Notes under the pieces: model-generated
What the model was told of the DNA's origin: nothing
Seen by the model: only the letters and a program-made list of their open reading frames with translations
The model's database searches: none
Assembly: GCF_964204645.1 (NCBI RefSeq)
Contig: NC_134026.1
Span: 23,268,650-23,332,649, forward strand
Length of the DNA stretch: 64,000 bases
DNA from: Tubulanus polymorphus
Lineage: Eukaryota; Nemertea; Palaeonemertea; Tubulaniformes; Tubulanidae
Direction of reading: 5' to 3'
Position numbers and translations under genes: made by a program
In this document: piece by piece, positions 50,301 through 63,400 of the stretch
How the letters are laid out: the number at the start of each line of letters is the position of its first letter
Position numbering within the stretch: position 1 is the first letter of the stretch

Positions 50301-53300
50301 CACTTTGACATCTAAGAACTTTCCATGGTCAAATGATAATCCACCATCCAAATCATTCATGTGCTAGAAAATATACATACCCATAAACAGAAACAAATGA
50401 CCAGCATCAACCAGAAATTTAGATAGAAAGGGCATCTCAATGATATATGTAAGAAAATCTATCAGTGTTTGACTTACCTGCTTAACAGGAAGGTAGGCAA
50501 TTATGCTTGCATCATTCACGTTTAATGACACAATGCAATATTCACTCTTGACAAGAAGCACTTCTGCCTTCAATGACTTCATATTCTATAATGATTATCT
50601 TAAAATAATAAGAAATCCATCAAAATGGCAATACACTGGGATATGATATTTGTTAGGGTACCTTCAGTGCCTTAATGCTTGTTTTCCATTTCTTGACTGA
50701 TTTCACCAGTTCAGGACAGAGAGAAACTTCTACTAGATGTGACTGAATATCAATGTCAAGCACAACTGCATCCACCTCTGATCCTTCTTCAAATTCTGTC
50801 CCTGGAAAGAAGATTAAAGAATCAAAGGCTTCAATTTATATACCTCAATAATGGAATTTTACCTTTACATTATTAAATGCACACATACCTTTTGAGTACT
50901 TGGTGGAACTAGTTCCAGTTATAACTGAATTTATGAGGCATTTTATTTTTTCACCATCAATACTATGTACTGCAGCTTTAACAATAGAGCCAGGTTTCAA
51001 TTTGCTGAACTTTGTTTTTCCTAGAGAGAAGAAAATCTTTATCAATGCAAAGCAATCAAGCATATTCCTATCATTTGCAAAGGTTTGTCAAAGATAAACT
51101 TTTCAGTTACCTTTGAAGACCGATTTTAATATGAGCTTTCGTTCTGCTAGGCAGTTTTCTAACATTTCAACTGCATCTAGTTCATTCTTCTCTTTGTCAT
51201 AGCAGTCGCTCATTTTCAGACTAAACCGAACTCTCCCAGACACCTCATCGAGTTCAATGATCTTTGGTTTTACCGACTGACAGAAACGATACACTTTCAT
51301 TGGATTGGCACAGTAATTGTCACATACATCCTGTTAAGACAGAGTTTCAAAACACTACATTTCAATTACCATTTCACCAGTTATGCAAACAATTACGTAG
51401 GTTTTACTTACTTTTGAAAGAACAAGTCCATGCAAATCATTTGGTAATGAAACAAACACACCATACGATTCACTTTTATGAATGATTCCAGAATAACAGG
51501 AACCCTCCTGTGTAAAGCAAAAAGCAAAACAGTTAATAGTGGAATATCGTAAATCATCATAAAAGCTAAATTAACCAAACACTCTGCATATGAATAACCA
51601 TCTCATAAAACTCAAATGGTCCTCTAAGGATTTTCAAATCCAGCAATAAACACAAATCTTTAAATCACTATTACCTGTAAATCTTCAAATTTTTCAGGAA
51701 TCAGGTTCTTCTCCTTGGCTTGAATCAGAGACTTCTTCAATGTCAGTGTCTTAAACAGTGTTAAAGTCAGTAAACACTGGCTGCACGTATTTGTCTATGT
51801 TTTCTGATCTCTACGATTGCTAAGGTTTTTTCTAACATAAAAGGATACAATAATATTGTGCTTATTCCAACACATAGCACCTTTGATCACATCTCCAAGC
51901 TGGTACATATTCAAAAGAGGGCGACAATTCTCCAGAGAATCGGATAAATGATGTTTTGGAATTATCGCTGGCAATCCACTTGAAATCAATCTCACACGAA
52001 GTCCTTTATCTGATTTTGTAACAATTTTACAATCGTCCAAAGAGTTCATCTCTAACATTTCTAAGGCATTATGTTCCTTTTCAGAAAACGCTGCTATATC
52101 GGCTGCCTTCAGCTTCAATCATAGATAGAAATATCAATGCATGCATGCATCACCTTTCATGATTTGCGCCTAGTTAAAAAACAGAGTAATGCTCACCCTG
52201 AATGATAATGTCACTCTTTCTTCAGGTTCTACATCAAGAACCTTACACTTTACAACTTGTCCACTATGAAATACCTGAGTTGCATCAACAAGTCCAACAG
52301 TATTCATCTCTCTTTTCAGAACAATACCCTGAAATGATACCGGCATTGAGATTCAGTGACTAGTGTACCAACAAGCCAGATACAGTTGTAACTAACACCT
52401 ATTTACCTTCATATGGTTATAAAATCCGACAAGAACATAATTCTGGAAAGGCTTCAAAATATAACCAAGCACAATATTCCCGGGCTTGAAATCATTAATC
52501 TCTTTAACAATAGGTATCTCAGATGTTACCAGCGACTTCTTGTTTGTAAGAATAGCTTTATGACCTTCAATCTTCAAGATCTAAAAAGGACAGAAATCTA
52601 ATCACTTATCTTAGAAAGACTGGGATCATTTGAAATTACTACATAAAATGCGTGTACTGATATTGGTCTTACCCGACAGGTGAGTTTTTCACCTTCAGTG
52701 AAGAATTTCTCCGGATGCTGTATGGTGGCATCTGAATAGTGCATCGGAAAGATCAATCCACTCAACCAATCTGACAGCTTTACCACCAAACGTTTAGGTT
52801 CTAGCTTTTTAATCGTGACCTAAAATAACCATATTTCACATTGAAATGAGGGGGGCTAGTTTCACATTTTATGTTACCCGCAAGTATTTATTGTCAGTTA
52901 GTTTAAAACAAAATAACTCAAACCTCAACAATGTCCCCAATATTGATATCAGCAAGACTCATATATTTCATTTCAATCACATTCCTTAAAGTAAAAGAAT
53001 TAGAAAATAATTTCAATAATAGTTTTATAGTCAAGATGGAGTATATAGTCTGGATCTTCAAACAAGTTAGTTTATTAGCTACTCACTTTTTCATGCTAAG
53101 CCTGGCTTGGTTATCGATGAAATCGAAATCAATAACACGGCATCTGGAATTAGAAATGGTTTAAAATACCAAATAGCCATATTTATGAAGAATTATGTAA
53201 ATTATGTAACAAAATAGATTTAGAAATAGACAGCCATATCCTTACTTCACTTTTTGATTGATATGAAAATCATTGAGTGGTTGTGAGTCTTCATTCACAG

Positions 53301-56300
53301 TTTCATCGCTTATCTCACGAACCTGATAATTTCAGATAAACAAACCCAAAAAAAGCGATCAATTAGTTGGTGAGATATTTAATTGGATTATGAATGGATT
53401 AGATCTAGGTAAACCCATATAGATATTCAAGACAAGGGCAGTAGATTTGAATTTGGTAAGTGAACTACATGTATATTGATCAGAATTATAAATTTGTCAC
53501 AGTATTGAGTATTGACTGGGTTGGATAACATGTGACAGATGTATAGGGATTGATGTATGACACATATGGGTTGCATGTGGGACATGCACTGGTGACTACA
53601 ACTATAGATGAGTCCAAAACAGTGTAAACTCATCACAAATGGGTCCAGATTTTCGTATTTTAACTAAATATACCAACAATTGTGCAATGAGAAATGTAAA
53701 ACACAATTATTCTGTATTTACATTCTAAAAAGTCTGACTACATCATTTCGATGACACCTATATCGACACCTTCATAATGGACTATTCCAGATGTTCAAAT
53801 GATTTTTCTATAGTACTGTAGTACAATCAAACAAACACATGTTGCTCGAGCTCAGGGAATAACGGCATATTCTATACATATAGGCATCTCGACATACATT
53901 TCGCAATAAGTGGCACCAAATAACTTTCGACTACAATAAGAATATGTAAAATTGAGGAGAACTCATAAAGCTCGGCGTATTTGAAATTTTGTAAGATGAT
54001 GGCTAATAAATATCCCGACTACACAAAACCATGGAGACATTCAGATATATCTTTTCACGTCGAAGGAAAGATCGTACACGCGAATAAGACGATATTGTCG
54101 ATGTGGTCGCCGGTATTTGAAGCGATGTTCACGAACGATTTCAAAGAGAAACACGCATCTGAGATTAAACTACCAGGAAAGGATTACAATGATATACTGG
54201 AACTATTGCGAGTCATACACCCACCAAACAAGAAAATTGATGGTAAAATCAAATTTTTTTTTCATTACATATGTTCTTGTACAGTACTTGCTAGTTGAAA
54301 AATCCCTAAAATAAAGAGTTATGTATGAAATCATCTAAATGCAATAAATATGCAGCTAAAACCAAAAATAATTGAATGTTTTATCTAAGCAGGAGATATG
54401 CAGAAATAACATAATATTGAAATCATGCATGCGCTTCTTGAGCTGGCAGCTGCAAATTTAGATGCATTAACCATGTTAGTCATCACTATTGAACTTATTG
54501 GTACAATGAAATTATGCTTTAACTGAAGAGATTTATTGATAATGATGATGGATTGATTTTTCTGTTCATAAGCCCACCCGCTATAACAGATGTTCCGTAT
54601 TATTGCCTACATGTACATGGAAACCATTTCGGTTTCACATCTCAAGACATTTTAGCTGGCAGAGCATAATCACCAAAAACAATAATGAACCAGTATTCTG
54701 TTTCAACAGTCACCACAAACAGTCAACAGTAAAATATTTAATGACAACAGATGTTTGGGTAGCTTTCAATAAATTGATGTGTTATTAGTGAACCATATTG
54801 TTGACTCAGCTGAGCCAGCAGGAAAATGTAGATTACTAACACACGTTGAATATTTGTTATCGAGCCTGAGATGACAATAATTACGTTCGCCTTCATATTG
54901 AAGACCCATAAACATAACAGTTTAAGGTTAATATTTGACAACGCGTTGTCAATTTTTCCATTTGCAAAGTTGTGAAAAAACTACAAAAACTTCAACTCAG
55001 ATATGGACACCAATGTAATGGCGAACACTAATTCACATTCTAAATCAATAACGTTATCATATGAATTGTATTTTGTGGCTACTATTATGCACATGTGAGT
55101 AAAACACAGCTGCTAATATCAAACGCTTTTTTTCAGATATCTTATATCATTTTTGAAATTAGTGAAGTAACATTCTTATTTAGCTGATTTTATGTACAGT
55201 TTATGATACATATACTTTTAGATTGAGATATGTATATTTTCAGGGAATTCTGTCTATAAGTTACTACCACTGGCGAGGGAATACCAGATGTTTGTTTTAA
55301 CGGAAAACTGTGAAGAATATTTACTAACGCTGCCACCTAGCATGGAGCACTTGATCATAGCTGAGGAATACAACCTGCCAAAACTACTAGATAAATGTAT
55401 CAGTTTTGCATCGAATGTCAAACTGTGTGACCTAGAATCACGAACAGAATTCAAACAACTCGAACAAACGACGATGATCGAGTTGCTTCGACGTAAAATA
55501 CAAACTCTTGAAACGAAACAAAAGGCACTGAAAACTATCCATGAAATCGTCAGTGGCGACCGTCCTCACTGGAGATATGACTGCCTCGATGAGAGTCGCG
55601 GTGCACACAAACAACGCTCAGATATCTCGTGCGATGCCTGTTCATATTGGATGTGCGATGAAGTCCGAAAGAAATGTCGACAAATAATGGAGAATCTAAA
55701 CTAATCATTTATAGAAATTACTTAATCATTTTTAGTATTTACATTATTTATTTATGGAGTTTCAAACTATTTTCATTTATGCGGTGTATAATCAATAGGA
55801 AACTGGCATCTCACCAGATAGCCCGATAAAAAGTCATACTATATCAAAATAACTTCCACACACAAAAATATTTGTGGTTTGTCCAAATAGCTAAGGTAAG
55901 AAACCCTTTATATATAGGATTGTAACAAACGAGTAGTACAAACTAAGAACTTGATGTAACGACGACCCACTACAGTTGTAGCATAAATTTTAGTTAACCT
56001 TATTGATATTTATCATTGATTTATTCATAATACATGGAATGGTTTTGGGTTGAAGATATAGTTTATTTGTCAAAATTTTATTCAATAAAGCTTTAAAAAA
56101 CAAACACTTCCAAGTTTTCGCAAACAAATACCAGCATTAAGCAGGACGATTTATTACTTACAGGGACAAATCCTTGGACATCTTTGCTTAGTTTTACGAG
56201 TAGTCCTTGCTTTTTTATCTTGCCGCATACTTTCACACTGTTGAAGATCTTTCCTCGAGGATAATCTAAATGCGTATCAGACGTTTGTGGATTTGAACCA

Positions 56301-58869
56301 ATCAGATGAGGAAGCGTTGTCAAAACGACAGACTTTCTTGAAGGATGAACATACAGCACGCATGCAGTCACCTAATGTAATAGATGGATGGCATATGTCA
56401 GTACATTTTGGGAAAAGAAAAAAGATTTTAGGAAGAAATCCAAAAACGTATCTAAAAAAGAAATCATTACCTTTTGGTTTTTTTCATAGGATGAAACTTC
56501 TGATGCAAGATGTATCTGATGAATACTACATTTAAGCATATCTGAATATTTCACACTTATTCCATTTTCAGCAACCTGTACATATGATAGAAAAGCCAAA
56601 TAATTTAGGACCCTCCAATGAAGATATAACCAAGAAGCGCTATAAACTAAACATGGACATCAAGTCCTTAAGGAACTTACTTATCTTTATTTGTCCCATG
56701 ACAAGTGAAAAATATTTTGATTAGGGGCCCAGGGAAACCATACCCACTTGTTGAAATGCTTGATATTCTGATATTCTAATATTCAAAGACCTTGGGCTCA
56801 GTTCTATACAATGGTATCATCTTTAACCCACTGGTTAATTCAACTGAAAATGAATTGAGTTAGCCCCAGGTTTAAGTTAATACCAGTCAATGAAACTGGG
56901 CCCTGGTGAACAAAATTATTTAAATGAATGACCTTGAACGAACTACATTCATACATTGGTGTTCATACGACGACCAGCTTGTGTCATATCAACCAATTTT
57001 CCTTATGATGATGGGCCCTAGATTTCCCTTTAAAATGAAGATTTCAAAGAAGCGTAAAAAGTACAGATTTTGGTGAAAAACAATGACCATCAGTCAGCCA
57101 TCTTGAATCTGATTGGGCCAGTTTTTGGGCTGTAGATATTTCTAGGGTAGATACATCCACTCGCCAAAATAACTGGATTCTGTCAATGAAATGAGGATGA
57201 AAAGTGAATGTAATAACCTACTGGAACTCACAGGCGGATTAAAAATAGGATACATTTCTATCATCCATTCATGTTAGTAATACATACCGACTGGACAGTT
57301 GTTTGCAAAATCATTCCAGGCAATAAACTTGAGAACGGAATGGAAGTTGGTGTTCTAGCAGCTTCAACAACTTTAGGATCGACAACGACCTGAGTTACAC
57401 GTAATCGACCATCTTGTCTGTTCAGATCATCTTTGACCAGGCAGTTCAGGTATTCTCCAATAACCAAACCTTTTTCTGTACAATAATAAAACTTATTTAC
57501 AAAAAGCCGAGACAAATCTAGCACAAAATTAACCCATCCGAAGGGACCTACGATTTTTTTTGTTTTTAACATATTTCTCTGCAGCGTTTGTAGTTACAAA
57601 TGCCTGAATGCCCTTAATGCCAAGATCTACTATGTATCCATGATCCTCGATGCTCGATACAAAGCCACCGATTACCTGAAACAAAAAATTATTTTTTCAG
57701 GAGAAAATTTCATAAAACTGAAAACGAACTTGATTTCAGTCACTGTCATCCAAACGCATGAATAATGTGCCCCAGTGGCCCGAAAAAATGGCTAGGGCTG
57801 ACATCATAACCATGAAAATGAATTGTACCAAGATTATGCAACTGGAGTTAAGTTTTCAAACTCAATTATTACGAGGTAGGTTTTAGCTCCCAAAATGATG
57901 CAAAATTGTGTTAACAGTAACAAGCAACTAACCAAGAGAGCTAGTGACAAAATGGACTCTTAAACGAGTCACTGATAAATATTTGCTTTACCATTCCTTT
58001 CATTAGATCCGCAGCCGCTATCTGGTGGTTGACCTCTTTTGGATTCAGAGTAAGCTCAAACCATCGTTTGTTCTTCTTTTCTGTAATATCTTTAACCTTA
58101 CATCTCACAACTGTGCCTATTTCAAATAAATCTTGTAAACCACACACGTCCTAGGAAAAAGAATACAATAACATTGAGTTGGTTCAGAATTGATTTGTCG
58201 TCCAAAACATGTTCTACTGGGTTAGAGAACCAGTCTCGTTTTAGTAAGGAATAACATTTCAAAAACCATTTTGGCTACAATCTTAGGCCAATTCAATGAG
58301 TTTGTCTTTACACTAGGCCCAACTGTACGAAAATCAGATGCTATCTGTATAGTTCTCACCTGTTTGTCGGAATCATTTTGTGTCAATGACTGAAGGTTTT
58401 CCGTATACACATCACAAATATCAGTAATAGCAACACATCCGGTAACATTGTTAGATAAGCTCACGATCAGCTTCAAATCCTGGACGTCTTTCACCCGACC
58501 CAACAGTAACATATTCTGAGTGACAGCTGGTGAAACGAGCCGTTCTATAACTACGTGTTTGAACTCATCTTGTTCGTCATCTTGTTCTTCTAGTTTCGCC
58601 TTTTTACTTTTCTTGTCGTCTCTTTTGTTCAATTTTCTTTTCTTCGCAACTTTTTTATCAGATTCCTAAAATTAATTAATAAACTCTATTTCACATTGTT
58701 ATCAAGTTGAAGGAGGCTAGTATAGATTTATTTGATTAAAACTTACAGAAGTTTGATGAGCTTTGAATAAATCAGGTATATGCTTTTTTGTCGAAACTGT
58801 TGCATTCTCTTTTTCTCTTTTCAAAGATTTCTTCCCACCTCTTGGGAAATCTTCGATTATCTTAGACAT
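44308..58869 (-). CDS. PDCD11: RRP5/PDCD11 ribosome biogenesis protein, with duplicated S1 block
   Basis: Nucleolar pre-rRNA processing factor of the small-subunit processome, needed for cleavages that release 18S rRNA and for large-subunit ITS1 processing. Forty-six coding exons from ATG 58869 to stop 44308, all in phase, give 2164 residues; the human protein has about 1870. After a basic N-terminus ([16 protein letters not shown]) come many S1 RNA-binding repeats with linkers such as [13 protein letters not shown] and FSLKMSDC. An acidic/basic linker follows (46330-45955, [27 protein letters not shown]). Then comes a C-terminal HAT/TPR superhelix ([62 protein letters not shown]). First exons: 58747-58869, 58360-58665, 57992-58150, 57552-57675. 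Last: 44825-44978, 44577-44742, 44308-44482. The exons at 50126-52112 and 48409-50043 are paralogous blocks, which explains the extra length. A BTB gene sits in the intron 53323-56161. Confidence 0.96.
48409..50043 (-). repeat. RRP5 duplicated exon block, copy B
   Basis: Coding exons of 240, 75, 96, 217, 135, 251 and 68 nt. The 251-nt exon corresponds to the 140+108 nt pair of copy A, so one intron differs. Marker phrases: [65 protein letters not shown] and HMNDL. Confidence 0.88.
50126..52112 (-). repeat. RRP5 duplicated exon block, copy A
   Basis: Coding exons of 264, 75, 96, 220, 132, 140, 108, 68 and 64 nt. Marker phrases: [65 protein letters not shown] and HMNDL. Each has a counterpart at the same place in copy B. 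Confidence 0.88.
53996..55704 (+). CDS. BTB/POZ domain protein nested in an RRP5 intron
   Basis: Two-exon gene (53996-54242 and 55244-55704, phase 1 junction, GGTAAAAT donor and TTTTCAG acceptor), 235 residues. Residues 18-120 form a BTB/POZ fold: [31 protein letters not shown] and [18 protein letters not shown], then [23 protein letters not shown] domains dimerise and often serve as Cul3 substrate adaptors. After it come a short helical region with coiled-coil character ([18 protein letters not shown]) and a Cys-rich C-terminus ([25 protein letters not shown]) that may bind metal; the last point is inference. No Kelch or MATH domain is present. An earlier TTG codon is in frame, but ATG-ATG at 53996 is the natural start. 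The gene lies wholly in the 2.8-kb RRP5 intron on the opposite strand. Confidence 0.88.
56084..56089 (+). other. Polyadenylation signal AATAAA for the BTB gene
   Basis: Hexamer 380 bp after the BTB stop codon, only 73 bp short of the next RRP5 exon (56162-56371) on the other strand. The transcripts therefore nearly touch or overlap. Confidence 0.55.
56794..56903. mobile_element. Fold-back MITE-like element in an RRP5 intron
   Basis: About 110 bp. The left half (GGGCTCAGTTCTATACAATG, then GTATCATCTTTAACCCACTGG) is an imperfect reverse complement of the right half (CCAGGTTTAAGTTAATACC, then AGTCAATGAAACTGGGCCC). The whole unit can form one hairpin. Non-coding. Confidence 0.65.
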
Positions 58870-58933
58870 CTCTTATCGTAAAGAAAATCATATATATTTA
58901 TACCAATGTACCGGATGTGGTTTGTGAAAGAAA

Positions 58934-59345
58934 GTGGATATTTTGCCAATATGGCATAATTTCAGTTAACGCTATTTTGCCAATAGCTATATACAATAAG
59001 ATATACCGGTACTAATAAAATATTACAATAAAATCATTATATTGGGTTTAGGGTTGGTTTCGATAGGGTTAGGGTGTAGAAGGTCCAAAGGGTTAGGTTT
59101 AGGATTAGAGTGAGATTTAGGGTCCGTTTTTACCCCTAGGGATAGGGTTGTGAGGCTATATCTAGTGAAAACTTAGAGGTGGTAAGCAGTGAGCTCAGTG
59201 TTCTAGTGGAAAGACGTTAGGCTAGCAATCTGCTGGTCCGGGTTCGAATCCCGCTCTATCCTCCTATAACTCTCGTCTCTCATCAGAACGCACCGTTGGC
59301 AAAATAGCGTTAACAGGAATAATACTGCATTGGCAAAATATCACC
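58934..59345. mobile_element. Inverted-repeat element with tRNA-like core, copy 2
   Basis: About 410 bp bounded by imperfect 48-bp terminal inverted repeats. The left (58937-58984) contains ATTTTGCCAATATGGCATAA and GTTAACGCTATTTTGCCAAT; the right (59295-59342) contains TTGGCAAAATAGCGTTAACA and GCATTGGCAAAATATC. Between them lie a G-rich segment with TAGGGTTAGGG-type phrases and a tRNA-like segment. Its left end is 65 bp upstream of the RRP5 start codon. Confidence 0.75.
59191..59265 (+). repeat. tRNA-like segment in copy 2 (not a functional tRNA gene)
   Basis: Clear B box (GGTTCGAATCC) with a strong T stem and an A-box-like TGTTCTAGTGG. The acceptor ends do not pair and the base before the anticodon is A. 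It has the same order and position in the element as the segment at 37138-37208. Confidence 0.65.
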
Positions 59346-60478
59346 TGCCATTGTGAAAATATCTGATCGTAACTAAACCAGACGGTCACCGACAAACAAT
59401 AGTGTAAAAATTATCAACTAAACTTAACTGAACCAAGTTTAGCACAGAGCAGTTAATCATGCAATACGCCACTGCAGCGAATGTTTTTGACGGATATGAT
59501 GGATGATGATTGGTGCGAATAATAGCGTCAACTAAATTTTCGGTAAATAGTATGACCAACTAACAACAGTCAACCAGAGCAAAAACTATCCTCTAATTTT
59601 CCCCATTCGAAAATTATATGCCTTTGAGAAATGAATTATCTAAATCATGTATATGTCAGCGCGTTACCTTGTTTTACGGAAGGGTTACTGCAAATATAAA
59701 CAGATTACCGACAGCATAAAAACACGTGCGTATTCGGCATTTAGGACAGTATAGTGCTGCCACCTTCGTTCGAAGACATTCGATTGCTAGCGAGTGAGTG
59801 AGCAGAGTAAGCAGGGTTCGAACCCAGTTTGGATGATTGTTAATTGATTCCATGGTAACGTTTAAAGATGGCGACCTCCTTGTAACTTTTGTTGGCCCTA
59901 ACTTAAAAATTCCAACACATGACGACCAATTTCCATCGTTGAACTTACCGATCAATATTCTAAACGAACCCAAATCATTGAAAGGTAGCTGTTGTTCTTT
60001 TAAAAAACCTGCAATTGAATTGAAGTTAACATAGGCCTAGACCAACAAGCTGAAAGCTGAATTAAATTGAATTGTAAATAAATTTTATTAATTGTTGGTT
60101 TGGTATTGGATGTTTTTCTTCATCCGCTCTTTTAAATTAAGACTTTTGAATTTAGTCTTTTTAGTTTGATATCTGTTTGTAGGGCCTAAGTATTTTGCTT
60201 TCCATGAAATAGAATTGAACTTGAAACTTGACACTTTTCCCGCTGCTGGCTGGCCTTTTTTATGTGTGTCCTGATGACTGGCTGACCAGCTGTCCTCTGC
60301 GGGAGACAGACCGGCTGGTAGGATAAATATTGATTCAGTTGTGGGGGTAGTTGAGGCAATGACTGCTCCAAGGGTTAGGCATACAAATTTTATGTAGTAA
60401 CGCATAGGCCTGTATGACCTACTAACTTCCAGACTGGGTAAAATTAGGACTCAATCCCTTTCTTTCAGAGTTCTCAAC
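59346..60478. other. Intergenic region upstream of ENO4
   Basis: Separates the divergent RRP5 and ENO4 start codons and probably holds the ENO4 promoter. An acceptor-like TTTCTTTCAG at 60459-60468 just before the ENO4 ATG suggests an untranslated upstream exon. No gene or further repeat was recognised. Confidence 0.5.
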
Positions 60479-63400
60479 ATGGATTCATTGAGAAAGATAC
60501 AAGATCCGAAAGAGCTTTTCATTCTGAAACAGAAAGCAGCAAAATATTACCAAGAAAATGCTGTACCATCAAAAATGGAAGAGATCCTAAATACCATGTT
60601 TTTTGATGACCCAGATGATGTGTTTGGCCATTTGGTAGGTGATGAATCTAATAAGCGTAGCTGGTGAATATAGTCAAACAAAGCTGACTAATAGGGCTTA
60701 TATTTATTCTATCTATTTTCAGACTAATTATTTTGAGAAATTTGCTAAGCCAGCTGTGATATCAAAAATCAGGGCAAGAGAAGTATTTGATAGTAGAGGA
60801 CAACCAGCTATAGAAACAGACTTATTTTGTACAATAAAGAATAATGAAAAGGTACACACAGGGATTTGCATGTATAGACTACCGGGTAGGCCTGAAGATT
60901 GACTGATATTTGTAATTAAGTAAAATATTTATTGCAGTTAGTCAACCGGAATATTGTTGGAAATGAATGCTATTTGATGGATAATGTCCCTGCAACTGAG
61001 AAAGATTCGGATGATTCAGCAAGATATTCATCCATCGTGGCTGCTTTGCAACTTTTGATGGGAGATGTTCAAGACAAAGTGAAAGGCTTAAGTCCACTTA
61101 ATCAAGATGAAATAGATGGAATTGCTTTGTAAGAAATACTTGATTAGATCTTGTTGTGAATAATAATTTGTATTTCTTTTTGATTTTGAAACTTTCCCAA
61201 TTCTAGGAATGTAATAGAAGAATTACGTATAAAGGACCAAGAGGAGAAAGCAGCAGAGAATGCTGAGGTAGCACAAGAAAGTCAGTCAGCAGTACCACCA
61301 GCTGCATCTCCAAGTGCTGGCAAAAAATCAGCTAAGTATGTGTTATTTTACGTCCATTGACAAGGATAGCTTTTCTTCTTATTTCTAATTCCTTTCAATA
61401 GGATAAAGCAGCATTTTGTCCTCTTTATTTGTAATGTTATAGGGTCCAAAAGAGGTGAGAATTTAAATGTTACAGCATATTTGTTTACAACGCATGTGCA
61501 TTTTAGTATCAAGGTTTGGGATTTACTAAGGATATGGTACCTATATTACACTTAAGTTATTTTTACATAGCTATGAAAATAACACATAGATAATCTACTA
61601 TTACATAAAAACTAAATGGCTCGTAATATGTGCATAATTTAATCGTAACCATTATTCCATTGCAGATATGAAATTCTAAATTGTTCATAGACGTTCATGG
61701 TTCAGGCAGATGTAAGGTATATTATCGTACATTGCTCTGATTTTCTTATGATGTTTTTTTAGGGGAAAGAAAGGTCCTCCAGTTGTGATAATCCCTGATG
61801 AGCCAAGAGAAAAGTTGTTTCCCGGATGTACTGCGGTGTGCGCCATTTCTCAGGCGGTTTGCAATGCTGCTGCCATTGTCAGTGATATTCCACTTTACCA
61901 GCACATATATAACCTCAAGTTCAAAGAAACGGTTAGCATTATTTTACATGGCAGGTACAATGTATACTCCCTAGTGTCTAATTTGGACCTTTTTCATTAT
62001 CATTCTTTTATTTGTAGCTAGCTGAATCAATAAAGCTCCCTTTACCAATGGTGACAATCATGCAAAGTGGTAAGGCTGCACCGGGCAAACAGAACTGTGT
62101 GAAAGAGTTTATGGTTATACCCAAACCAGATATGCCAGTTAAAGAGGTAATGTTTGAAAATTTTCAATCCTTTTAAACAGATTCCGTGGTATACTTGAAT
62201 CATGTCAATGTCTTTGTATTTCAGAGTATCAAAAATATATCAAATATCTATCAAACAGTTCTGAAAACTTTATATACGAAACTGGGGGTAAGTTTCACAG
62301 CTGAAAATCTTGCACTAAAGTCTTGCAAAGTGACTAATACATTCTCAGAAAATAGTTTGGCAAAATCCATACATGTGTGTAAATGCACTGCGCAAGCCCC
62401 AAACCATAATTGTACAATCTACTTATATCCTGATTTTTTGATAAAAGCATGAAAACAGTGGCTATAGAAAACAACATCAAACCATAATTTCACAGGTGAA
62501 CATTGTTGTATGTGTATAGGTGTCTGATGGTGACTTGCACGTTCTTTAAACTGTATCATGATTTTATACTTTCCATCTGCTTTCCATATTTTGTATGAAT
62601 TATGCTTTGTGTGTATTATGGTTTGTCATCAAGCCAAGGCTTGTTTACCTTGATGCTGTGTTTTTGACAAGCCGTATGTACGTACTCATACATGTTGATA
62701 CCATTAACTGCCACTCACATTTTTGTGTCTTTTTTGCATTTTAGGTCACCATAAAGAATGTTTCAGAATCAGGGGCTATTTGTCCACAGTTCGACCGACC
62801 AGAACAAGGTCTAGATGCAATACAGGAAGCTATCACCACTCTTGGTTTCACCCCAGGTGAAGACTTTCACATTGCAATCAATGCGGCAGGACACGAAATG
62901 TTTGATAGTGTAAGTACCAGTATTCTAATACATAAGAAGTAATAATTCTGTAAATCAATATACATTGCAATAAGGGTTTTAATCAGATTTTTTATAATCT
63001 ACTGCAGGAAAAGGGCAAATATGAAGTGGTGACTGGTATGCAAAAATTACCGGATGATATGCCCGACTTCTGGGCAGAATTACTGGGTCGGTATCAATCA
63101 ATTATAGCATTGATAGATCCTATTAGAAAGGAGGTAAGTAACAGACATTTTTAACCAGTTCATGCACACTTTGGTTTGACCCTCCGGTATGTTGTATATT
63201 TGAAATTTACTTTATTCCAGGATAAGGTGCAATGGATGGCAATTTGTGAGAGATTGTCTGAGCGCTGTTACATCATCAGTGATAACAAATGTCCTCGACC
63301 CGGATTATTGAAGGATAATGAACCTGTTGATGATTTCAAAACGAGCGCAGTTGTCATGAAAATGGAACAAATAACCTCTGTGTCTGATATCATCAATGCA

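Noticed and set aside
59040-59120. Interstitial telomeric repeat (TAGGGTTAGGG phrases)
   Set aside because: Only a few imperfect TAGGGT units occur, and they are shared with the repeat element at 37013-37095; no regular hexamer array.
59191-59265. Functional tRNA gene
   Set aside because: The B box and T stem are good, but the acceptor arms do not pair and the anticodon loop lacks U33; it is part of a repeat element.
60088-60405. 105-residue minus-strand frame upstream of ENO4
   Set aside because: Low-complexity, Lys-rich end, no domain, and it overlaps the likely ENO4 leader; looks like chance.
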